A stretch of 6,889 nt of DNA from NCBI GenBank assembly GCA_002368575.1, contig DFEA01000030.1, forward strand, positions 1 through 6,889, in the 5' to 3' direction. Below are positions 1 through 5,884 of the stretch, one piece after another. Below the pieces are notes generated by a model. It saw nothing but the letters and a program-made list of their open reading frames with translations. It had not been told where the DNA came from and did not search any database. The position numbers and the translations under genes are program-made. Source of the stretch: Lachnospiraceae bacterium UBA3814. Its GTDB lineage: Bacteria > Bacillota > Clostridia > Lachnospirales > Lachnospiraceae. Within the stretch, counting starts at the first letter, position 1; every line of letters begins with the position of its first letter.

Positions 1-153
1 GGTTGCTATTTTATTTGTTTTGCAGATTCTCCGGCTCTAAGCGTTCTCAGGGGTCTCGCTAAGTCCCCTCAACGTTGCCTTCATTTGTAATGCTGTGTTG
101 ACTTAGCTCGACTGACACGATGTTTTCCCTTCAAAGCTTTCTAAACCTCTATG
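1..153. other. Non-coding left edge with overlapping inverted repeats
   Basis: No credible gene lies here; all frames are broken by stops within a few tens of codons. Two self-complementary elements are visible. GCTAAGTC at 58-65 is the exact reverse complement of GACTTAGC at 100-107. AGGGG at 49-53 can pair with CCCCT at 65-69, with an 11-nt loop (54-64) that contains most of the first arm. Read on the minus strand, the upstream arm could pair with the loop of the second hairpin, an H-type pseudoknot. A smaller hairpin, CATT-TGT-AATG (82-92), sits between the arms. No uridine tract follows either hairpin on either strand, so this is not an evident intrinsic terminator for the ligase gene that ends at 154. 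It could be a structured non-coding RNA, a decayed element, or chance. Confidence 0.35.
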
Positions 154-1197
154 CTATGAGGGAAAAATCGTGTCTTTAATATATCTCATTATATGTTCGG
201 CTATGTTTATTCCGGTGCATTCATACAGGTTTTTGAAATGGGCATTGGAATTTACCTCACATAACACCGGGCCCTCTGTGCCAAAGAGTATATCCACCCC
301 CGCAAAATCAAGCCCCAGCCTCTTACATACCGTAACCGCAAGCTCTGTCTCCGCTTGTGTGGGTTTATACGCCTCCATGGAGCCTCCGTTTGTGATATTT
401 GCCCTGAAGTCGTTATTATTTGAGCGAAGCATCGAGGCTGCCACCCTGTCTCCCACCACCTGAAGCCTTATATCCCGTCCCGGGCCTGTCCCCTTTAAGG
501 CATCATCCCCGCAAAAGCTCCTGTCACCTATGAACTCCTGAAAGAAAAACGGATACTCTAACCCCGAAACTATCCCTTCAGCCTCTGCCCTGTTCCGGGC
601 CAGGTATACCTGTGCCCCGAAGGAGCCGAAGCACTCCTTTATCACCATTGGATAGGAAAGAAGCTTTTCAGCCGTATCGATAAAATAAAGCTCCTTATAG
701 CCCCTCCCCTTAAAGGTCATCGGAGCCATGATCGTAACAGGGATCCTTAAAGGACAGGGCTCTCCACAGCCTTCCTTCCCCTCCGGATAATAGCTTATGC
801 CGGAAAGCCTTTCAAGGGTAAGGGATTTGTCGTCACAGAGCTCTATCGCACAGGCCGAGTTAAACACCGGTATCCCCATAGCCTCAAATGCACGGGCAAG
901 GCGGACATCCTTGTCCCAGAAAAGGACAAAGTCCGGCTGTATGCTGTTTTTACTGCCGCAGAGCACCTTTACGCCTTCGGGACCATAGACGGGAAGGAAT
1001 TCGGCATTGCTGTGCGGCATAAGGCAGATTCCATAAATTTCTGCCGCCTTTACCAGCCATTCGTATAAATCATTGAACTTGGCACTATAATCCGCGGAAG
1101 CTGTCCGGGATTTTCCCCCCGTGATATCGCCCGGCAGGCCATATCCCCCTCCGGAGCCGGTTAAAAAAGCGTTAGTTATAAGAAGACCTTTTTTCAT
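154..1197 (-). CDS. RimK-like ATP-grasp ligase, substrate unknown
   Basis: This 347-aa soluble protein has the ATP-grasp fold of the RimK/LysX/amino-acid ligase group. Such enzymes use ATP to form an acyl-phosphate and join a carboxylate to an amine (or thiol). Visible motifs are CDDKSLT (residues 121-127), the nucleotide-binding strand VIKECFGSFGAQVYLA (185-200, with Lys187 and a Gly-rich loop), FQEFI (219-223), GRDIRLQVVG (240-249) followed by an Arg/Asn-rich segment DFRANITNGG (263-272), and the Mg-binding end with Asp302 and the CEVNSNAHF motif (Glu314, Asn316). The N-terminal 120 residues form the variable pre-ATP-grasp domain and do not identify the substrate. An in-frame ATG nine codons upstream (1224) exists, but GAAAGG at 1213-1208 lies 10 nt before the ATG at 1197 and falls inside the longer version, so the shorter start is preferred. 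The gene is transcribed divergently from the purine permease. No partner peptide or substrate gene is in view, so peptide modification, cofactor glutamylation or small-molecule ligation all remain possible. Confidence 0.88.
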   Translation of the reverse strand: MKKGLLITNAFLTGSGGGYGLPGDITGGKSRTASADYSAKFNDLYEWLVKAAEIYGICLMPHSNAEFLPVYGPEGVKVLCGSKNSIQPDFVLFWDKDVRLARAFEAMGIPVFNSACAIELCDDKSLTLERLSGISYYPEGKEGCGEPCPLRIPVTIMAPMTFKGRGYKELYFIDTAEKLLSYPMVIKECFGSFGAQVYLARNRAEAEGIVSGLEYPFFFQEFIGDRSFCGDDALKGTGPGRDIRLQVVGDRVAASMLRSNNNDFRANITNGGSMEAYKPTQAETELAVTVCKRLGLDFAGVDILFGTEGPVLCEVNSNAHFKNLYECTGINIAEHIMRYIKDTIFPS

Positions 1198-1207
1198 AAG
1201 CCAAATA

Positions 1208-1216
1208 CCTTTCTTT
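1208..1216 (-). promoter_or_regulatory. Ribosome binding site deciding the ligase start
   Basis: Read on the minus strand the sequence is AAAGAAAGG, ending 10 nt before the ATG at 1197. It lies within the alternative longer reading frame that begins at 1224, which argues that the start is at 1197. Confidence 0.6.
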
Positions 1217-1219
1217 AAT

Positions 1220-1247
1220 GGCAACAGCCGTCTCCGGCAAAGCTGCC
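1220..1247 (-). promoter_or_regulatory. Leader hairpin with GAGA (GNRA) tetraloop
   Basis: On the minus strand the leader of the ligase gene can fold as GGCA/TGCC (1247-1244 with 1223-1220), then an internal loop, then GCCG/CGGC (1238-1235 with 1230-1227), capped by GAGA (1234-1231), a GNRA tetraloop. The structure ends only a few bases before the ribosome binding site. It is short, and whether it regulates translation is inference. Confidence 0.35.
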
Positions 1248-1267
1248 CGGTTCAGCCCGGTTCAGCC
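1246..1267. repeat. 10-bp tandem repeat CCCGGTTCAG, 2.2 copies
   Basis: CCCGGTTCAG occurs at 1246-1255 and again at 1256-1265 without mismatch, followed by CC at 1266-1267. The period of one helical turn and the position, 18 bp upstream of the permease -35 box and in the likely leader of the divergent ligase gene, would suit a regulator binding one face of the DNA. A simple replication-slippage duplication is equally possible. Confidence 0.5.
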
Positions 1268-1284
1268 AAAACTCTTTCACAACA

Positions 1285-1313
1285 TTGACAGTAAGGACCC
1301 TGATTATTATACT
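1285..1313 (+). promoter_or_regulatory. Sigma-A promoter for the purine permease
   Basis: A perfect -35 box TTGACA (1285-1290) is followed after exactly 17 bp by TATACT (1308-1313), one mismatch from the -10 consensus. Transcription would start near 1320, giving a leader of about 100 nt before the permease ATG. On the opposite strand TATAAT reads from 1311 to 1306, overlapping this -10 box, so the AT-rich core could also serve the divergent ligase gene. I see no good minus-strand -35 box at the right distance. Confidence 0.75.
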
Positions 1314-1320
1314 ATATAAT

Positions 1321-1410
1321 ACGGGCTATTTCTATTTATGCTTGGTAACAAAAAGCAGCCACTCACTGAAATGTATAAGGAGTGAACGCAACAACATACT
1401 ACACGGGAGG
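1321..1410 (+). promoter_or_regulatory. About 100-nt permease leader, possibly structured
   Basis: Between the predicted transcription start and the permease lie a hairpin TGCTT/AAGCA (1339-1343 with 1353-1357, loop of 9 nt) that can be extended by GGC/GCC (1324-1326 with 1358-1360), and a second hairpin TCACT/AGTGA (1363-1367 with 1381-1385). The ribosome binding site GGGAGG is at 1405-1410. I looked for the purine-riboswitch core (the conserved loop and junction bases of the guanine/adenine aptamer) and did not find it. The stems are short, so a regulatory leader is only a possibility. Confidence 0.3.
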
Positions 1411-1421
1411 AACCATCAGTT

Positions 1422-2735
1422 ATGGAACAGTTTTTCAGGCTCAGGGAAAACGGAACCGATGTCCGTACAGAGATCATAGGCGGGATCACGACCTTTATGA
1501 CAATGGCTTATATTCTTGTCGTTAATCCCATGATCCTCTCGGACGCGGGCATGGATTTCGGAAGGGTGTTTGCCGCAACGGCCATCGCTTCCGTCATAGC
1601 AACTCTTATCATGGGGCTTGTGGCAAAGCTCCCCTTTGCGCTGTCCGCGGGCATGGGCCTCAACGCTCTCTTTGCCTATACCGTCTGCGGGGCAATGGGG
1701 TATTCCTGGCAGTGGGCTCTTTCGGCTATCTTTGTTGAAGGCATTCTCTTCATCCTGATGACCTTCTGCAACATCAGGGAGGCCATAATAAACAGCATAC
1801 CCGTTTCCATAAGGAAGGCGATAGGGGCCGGCATCGGGCTCTTCATTGCCTACGTCGGGCTTAAAAACGCGGGCATCATCGTTTCCGACGCCGGAAATCT
1901 TACCACCCTCAGCCCCGAATGGTTTAGGGGGGCTGCCGGTGTATCAGTCATCGGACTTGTTATTACCTCTGTATTGCTCGTTAAGCAGGTAAAGGGAGCC
2001 ATCCTCTTCGGAATCCTCGCTACCACTCTTATCGGCATCCCCTTCGGTGTAACTACCTATGCGGGCGGATCCTTCGTCCCCCCCGCTCCCTATTTCTTTA
2101 ATTTCGCCTTCGGGGAGGTATTTCAAAGCGGTAAGGCAGTGCTCGATTTCATAGTAGTGGTATTCACCTTCCTTTTTATTGATATGTTTGATACCGTAGG
2201 TACCTTCGTAGCCTGCGCGGAAAAAAGCGGCATAATACAGGCTGACGGAAGCATTCCTCACACTAAGGAGGCCCTGATAGCCGATTCCGTCGGAACTACA
2301 GTCGGTGCCGTTTTCGGCACCTCCACCATAACCACCTTTGTGGAAAGCGCCGCAGGTGTCGCTCAGGGCGCAAGGACCGGGCTTGCCAGCGTGACCGTGG
2401 CAGTTCTCTTTGCCCTGTCGCTGTTCCTTGAGCCTCTTTTCGGCTCTATCCCCAGTGCCGCTACCGCACCCGCGCTCATCATCGTCGGCGTGATGATGAT
2501 AACACCTGTTATTGAAATCGATTTCACTGATTTTTCCGAGGGCATCCCCGCTTTCCTCACCGTGATCATAATGGTATGCGCCTCAAGTATCTCTGACGGC
2601 ATAATGTTCGGTATAATATCATATTCGGTCCTTAAGCTCGCAACGGGAAAGGCAAAGGAGCTTTCCAAAGCCACCTGGATAGTGACGGGACTGTTTCTTG
2701 TAAAGATCCTGGTGGACGCAATTTTAATGGTATAA
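1422..2735 (+). CDS. NCS2 (AzgA-type) purine/nucleobase permease
   Basis: This 437-aa integral membrane protein, full length for the family, takes up purine bases (adenine, guanine or hypoxanthine) by cation symport, as in the AzgA/PbuG/AdeP/GhxP branch of NCS2. About a dozen or more hydrophobic segments span residues 21-437. Family signatures are AGMGLNALFAYTV (76-88), FIDMFDTVGT (252-261), the TM10 region TSTITTFVESAAG (300-312) followed by GARTGL (316-321), and SDGIMFGI (391-398). Asn81, Asp254, Asp257 and Glu308 sit where the substrate- and proton-coupling polar residues of AzgA proteins are expected. The start is supported by GGGAGG at 1405-1410, 11 nt upstream, and by a strong promoter at 1285-1313. 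The cyclase gene begins 53 bp after the stop with no terminator between, so read-through is likely. The exact purine preference cannot be read from the sequence. Confidence 0.95.
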   Translation: MEQFFRLRENGTDVRTEIIGGITTFMTMAYILVVNPMILSDAGMDFGRVFAATAIASVIATLIMGLVAKLPFALSAGMGLNALFAYTVCGAMGYSWQWALSAIFVEGILFILMTFCNIREAIINSIPVSIRKAIGAGIGLFIAYVGLKNAGIIVSDAGNLTTLSPEWFRGAAGVSVIGLVITSVLLVKQVKGAILFGILATTLIGIPFGVTTYAGGSFVPPAPYFFNFAFGEVFQSGKAVLDFIVVVFTFLFIDMFDTVGTFVACAEKSGIIQADGSIPHTKEALIADSVGTTVGAVFGTSTITTFVESAAGVAQGARTGLASVTVAVLFALSLFLEPLFGSIPSAATAPALIIVGVMMITPVIEIDFTDFSEGIPAFLTVIIMVCASSISDGIMFGIISYSVLKLATGKAKELSKATWIVTGLFLVKILVDAILMV

Positions 2736-2773
2736 AGGACATTTGTATAGCATTCTTTACTGTTTGAATGATC

Positions 2774-2779
2774 AGGAGG
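2774..2779 (+). promoter_or_regulatory. AGGAGG ribosome binding site pointing to a TTG start
   Basis: A consensus AGGAGG ends 9 nt before the TTG at 2789-2791. The in-frame ATG at 2768 has no ribosome binding site before it, and this Shine-Dalgarno would lie inside its codons 3-4. Initiation at TTG 2789 is therefore favoured. A weak inverted repeat, CATTC (2751-2755) with GAATG (2766-2770), lies just upstream and lacks a T-tract, so it is not a convincing terminator. Confidence 0.8.
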
Positions 2780-2788
2780 ATAAAAATA

Positions 2789-4570
2789 TTGAAACAATTT
2801 CAGACGGTTTATCAGGACAAGCTTCAGTTTTCAGATGTTATTTCCGATTGGCAGAAGACTCTGGGGGAAGTTTCCCGGGATCACGTTGTGTTTCATATTT
2901 TTTCAGACGGAGCAGATGAGGCAGATGTACATACTGTCTGCAAATGTATTGAACAGACCATGCCTGAGGCGGATTATGTCGGCTCCGCGGCATCAGGCTC
3001 TATCTATGAGGGCTGTGTGACGGACAATCCTCTCACGGTAACAGCTACCGTGCTTGAGGCCAAGGACAGCTTCTTTCGTATCAGACAGCTTCGGATCGAG
3101 GATCTGGATACCACTGCCATGAAGGACGAGCTTTCTTCCATGTCGGCAGATTTTTCCGGTGTCAAGGCGATCGAAGTCCTCATGACCATTGACAGCATCC
3201 CTGTCCGCAGGGTATGCGACCTGCTTAAGGAATATCTCCCCGAGCATGTTCCGGTATTCGGAGGCGGTGCCTTCGGGGATAATACCCATGATGCCTTCAA
3301 TTTTACAAAGCACGGAAGCTTCAGCAAAAATTCCGTTATTCTGCTGATGTTCGGGGGTCCCGATTTCCATATCGCAAATACCTATATCATGGGCTGGAAG
3401 CCCTTAGGGGCACCGCTTAAGGTCACAAGGTCCGAGGGAAGGGTGCTCTACGAGCTTGACGGGGAGCCGGCCTTCAAAACCTATGAACACTATCTGCGTA
3501 TCCCCAATGATGACAATCTTTTTTACAACGCTCTTGAATTTCCCTTCGCGGTGAGCAGGGACGATAAGGTAGTGCTCAGACATGCCCTTTCCTGTGATGA
3601 AAACGGAGCGCTTACAATGAGCACCGATATCCCCGAGGGAAGGACGCTCCACCTTACTTATGGCGATCCTGAAACTATCCTTGACAATGTAAGGACCTGT
3701 TCAAAGCAGATAACCTCCTTTTTCCCGGAGGTGATCGCCGTATTTGACTGCTTCGGAAGAAAGACCTTCTGGGGTAATAACGAGGACGCCAGCAAGGAGA
3801 CGATACCCTTCCACGCCATCGCCCCTACCTACGGCTTCTGTACCGCGGGCGAGTTTGTCCGGATGAAGGACAGGGGCAGAGATATCGAGCATCATAATCT
3901 TTCCCTTGTCATAGCCGGTATGAGAGAGGGAGGTCCCACGGAGAAGGAGATTATCGACAGGACAGACGATCTCAGGCAGTCGGACACCACCATGTCTCTG
4001 GTAAACCGCCTGGCCAACTATATAAATACCGCAAAGGCAGAGCTTGTGGAGGCAAACCGGACGCTGTCCATCCTTGCGGTCACCGACAGGCTTACGAATA
4101 TGTATAACCGCGGAGAGATCCAGCGAAGGATCTCGGAACGGATCAGCGAGAATATGACCAGGCCTGAGCTTGACAGGGCTACCTCCCTTATCATGATAGA
4201 CCTTGACGATTTTAAGCGTATAAACGATACCTACGGACATTCAGTCGGTGATGATGTCCTGCGGAGGGTTTCCTCCCTTATCAGGGAGTCGGTGGAAAAG
4301 CTTAAGATCGATGCCGCCTCCGGACGCTGGGGCGGTGAGGAATTCATGGTGATGCTGCCGGGAATGGAGCAGCAGAAGGCCGCCGAATTTGCGGATAAGC
4401 TCAGAAGGGATATCGCTTCCCTTGAATTTGCCGAATTCGGCATGGAAACAGCCAGCTTCGGGGTGGCACAGGCGATGCACGGAGAGGAGCCCGACCCGCT
4501 GGCAGTCAGAGCCGATGCCGCTCTCTACCAGGCAAAGCGGTCCGGAAAGAACTGTGTAGTGGTAGGTTAA
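2789..4570 (+). CDS. FIST-domain diguanylate cyclase (FIST_N-FIST_C-GGDEF)
   Basis: This 593-aa protein (counted from TTG 2789) is predicted to make cyclic di-GMP from two GTP in response to a ligand bound by its N-terminal FIST sensor. FIST_N covers about residues 30-210, with the Gly-rich GGGAFGDN at 158-165. FIST_C covers about 215-375, with FDCFGRKTFWG near 319-329 and GFCTAGEF at 349-356. A helical, probably coiled-coil linker (about 385-427) leads into the GGDEF domain, which starts at TDRLTNMYNR (432-441). Catalytic features are intact: Asp471 of DLDDFK (metal), Asn479 and Asp488 (substrate), and GGEEF at 515-519. The product-inhibition RxxD site expected just before GGEEF is absent (KIDA in that position). 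There is no transmembrane segment or EAL/HD-GYP domain, so it should be a cytosolic synthase. The FIST ligand is unknown; amino acids have been proposed for the family, and some members (NosP) bind haem. The stop is 8 bp before the SGNH hydrolase gene. Confidence 0.93.
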   Translation: MKQFQTVYQDKLQFSDVISDWQKTLGEVSRDHVVFHIFSDGADEADVHTVCKCIEQTMPEADYVGSAASGSIYEGCVTDNPLTVTATVLEAKDSFFRIRQLRIEDLDTTAMKDELSSMSADFSGVKAIEVLMTIDSIPVRRVCDLLKEYLPEHVPVFGGGAFGDNTHDAFNFTKHGSFSKNSVILLMFGGPDFHIANTYIMGWKPLGAPLKVTRSEGRVLYELDGEPAFKTYEHYLRIPNDDNLFYNALEFPFAVSRDDKVVLRHALSCDENGALTMSTDIPEGRTLHLTYGDPETILDNVRTCSKQITSFFPEVIAVFDCFGRKTFWGNNEDASKETIPFHAIAPTYGFCTAGEFVRMKDRGRDIEHHNLSLVIAGMREGGPTEKEIIDRTDDLRQSDTTMSLVNRLANYINTAKAELVEANRTLSILAVTDRLTNMYNRGEIQRRISERISENMTRPELDRATSLIMIDLDDFKRINDTYGHSVGDDVLRRVSSLIRESVEKLKIDAASGRWGGEEFMVMLPGMEQQKAAEFADKLRRDIASLEFAEFGMETASFGVAQAMHGEEPDPLAVRADAALYQAKRSGKNCVVVG

Positions 4571-4578
4571 ACGTTGCT

Positions 4579-5880
4579 ATGAAGGTGTTATCGTCTATCA
4601 GAAATGCCTTTAAGGGCAGGTTCGGAGGCTTAAAGAGACGCGGGAAGCACAGCAGTAAAAGGCTGATCGCGTTTACCGTGTTTACGACCGCCTTCGTATT
4701 TGCCATTGGAATGATCTGTGTTCAGAGGATAAGCCCTTTGGGAGATGGCCCGAAGGAGGTCTCCTCCCCTGCCTTCAATATCGTGCTGAATGACGGTGAG
4801 GACGGGGAGAACGCCCCCGTGGCCGCTGATATATCATCGATAACAGAGCCTGCGCCGGCCGAAACAGAGGTTTTGGCTGACGAAGGCTCTGTTGTGCTTG
4901 CACTTAAGGAAGATACCGGAAAGGGATATCTGAACAACTGTGTTTTCCTTGGAGATTCAAGGACAGTAGCCATGGTAAACTACGGGCTGATAAATGATGA
5001 TGCGGCTCTTGCCGAGATAGGCATCTCCCATACCGCCTTCAAGACCAACAAATTCATAAATAACGCGGGAAAGCAGTATACTCTTAAGTCTTACCTTGAA
5101 TCGCACCAGTCCCCCGTGATCTATATCGCCCTCGGGGTCAACGGGATAAATGATCCCAGTGAGGAGCATTATAAGAGCACCTACACAGACCTTATCGACA
5201 CCGTGGCGGCACAGGCTCCCGATTCCAGCATAGTTCTTATGTCCATAGGTCCGGTCAATGATAACGGAGCCTACAGAAGGACCGTCCAGAATTCGTGGAT
5301 AGAGAAATATAATGCCTTCCTTGAAGAAACCGCGGAGGAAAAGAATTTATTCTATCTGAATACCTCCGAGATCCTTACCGGGCCCAACGGACAGGTAAAG
5401 CCCGAATATGACGGAGGCGACGGCCTCCACTATTCAAACAGCGGGTGCAGGGCTATCCTCGATTATATCTGCAAGCATCCCGTACCCGGGATATCTGACG
5501 AGGGCGAATACGTCGTTCACTATGTCAAGCCTGATCCCTCACGGATCAAGGTCACAATGGACGACGGCTCCGGAATAGACCAGCAAAAGCTGGAAGAGCT
5601 TATGAACATGATGGTCGAAAACGCGGCTTTAGCGGAAAGCCTGCAGCAGACCCCTGAGCTCCCGGCAGAAACGGCCTCTCCTCAGGCGGAAACCACCACT
5701 CCCGAAACCATCCCGGCTGATCTTTATCAGCCTGCACCCGAGCCGGTACAGGAGGTACAGGAGCCCGCACCTGAGCCCGTGCCGGAGGAGGCTCATGTAT
5801 ACGAGGAGGAACCGGAGGAAGAGCACGAAGAGCCCGTGCCGGAACCTACCGAATATCCTGAAGAAGAGGAGGAAGAGTGA
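4579..5880 (+). CDS. Membrane-anchored SGNH/GDSL hydrolase with acidic tail
   Basis: This 433-aa protein has a basic cytoplasmic N-terminus (residues 1-28), one hydrophobic segment (about 29-48) acting as an uncleaved anchor or signal, and a low-complexity spacer to about 115. An SGNH-hydrolase domain follows (about 118-302). Block I is FLGDSRT (123-129) with the nucleophile Ser127. A Gly at 148 may be block II, GVNGIND (186-192) gives the block III Asn188, and DGLHYSNSG (281-289) supplies Asp281 and His284, so the catalytic set is complete. The C-terminal 75 residues are rich in Pro and Glu, with repeats such as PAPEPV, and end in a run of six Glu. Enzymes of this type remove acyl groups from carbohydrates, peptidoglycan or lipids outside the membrane; the substrate is not evident. 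There is no LPXTG motif. The start ATG lies 8 bp after the cyclase stop and has only a weak Shine-Dalgarno (GGTAGG at 4561-4566), which suggests translational coupling. Confidence 0.87.
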   Translation: MKVLSSIRNAFKGRFGGLKRRGKHSSKRLIAFTVFTTAFVFAIGMICVQRISPLGDGPKEVSSPAFNIVLNDGEDGENAPVAADISSITEPAPAETEVLADEGSVVLALKEDTGKGYLNNCVFLGDSRTVAMVNYGLINDDAALAEIGISHTAFKTNKFINNAGKQYTLKSYLESHQSPVIYIALGVNGINDPSEEHYKSTYTDLIDTVAAQAPDSSIVLMSIGPVNDNGAYRRTVQNSWIEKYNAFLEETAEEKNLFYLNTSEILTGPNGQVKPEYDGGDGLHYSNSGCRAILDYICKHPVPGISDEGEYVVHYVKPDPSRIKVTMDDGSGIDQQKLEELMNMMVENAALAESLQQTPELPAETASPQAETTTPETIPADLYQPAPEPVQEVQEPAPEPVPEEAHVYEEEPEEEHEEPVPEPTEYPEEEEEE

Positions 5881-5884
5881 TCTC
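5881..5884. other. 4-bp convergent junction without a terminator
   Basis: The stop TGA of the hydrolase (5878-5880) and the stop TAA of the lipoprotein (complement of 5885-5887) are separated by TCTC only. There is no room for an intrinsic terminator, so each transcript must end inside the opposite gene or terminate by Rho, or the two overlap as antisense RNAs. Confidence 0.8.

Noticed and set aside
40..106. Short minus-strand frame that could be a decayed transposase (TnpB-like) tail
   Set aside because: Only about 20 codons between stops and no motif that identifies a family; a resemblance felt on reading could not be supported.
170..463. Plus-strand 97-codon frame opposite the ATP-grasp gene
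   Set aside because: It is wholly antisense to conserved ATP-grasp motifs, has no ribosome binding site and shows no recognisable domain.
1285..1479. 64-codon plus-strand frame starting within the promoter
   Set aside because: It begins inside the -35 box, overlaps the permease start out of frame and has no ribosome binding site.
2751..2770. Inverted repeat CATTC/GAATG as a terminator after the permease
   Set aside because: Five AT-leaning pairs, a 10-nt loop and no downstream T-tract; too weak for an intrinsic terminator.
2363..2797. Minus-strand 144-codon frame opposite the permease end
   Set aside because: Shadow of the permease membrane segments; its start lies within the cyclase gene start and its product has no recognisable family.
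3701..4240. Minus-strand 179-codon frame opposite the cyclase
   Set aside because: It is antisense to the FIST_C and GGDEF regions, whose motifs are clearly coding on the plus strand.
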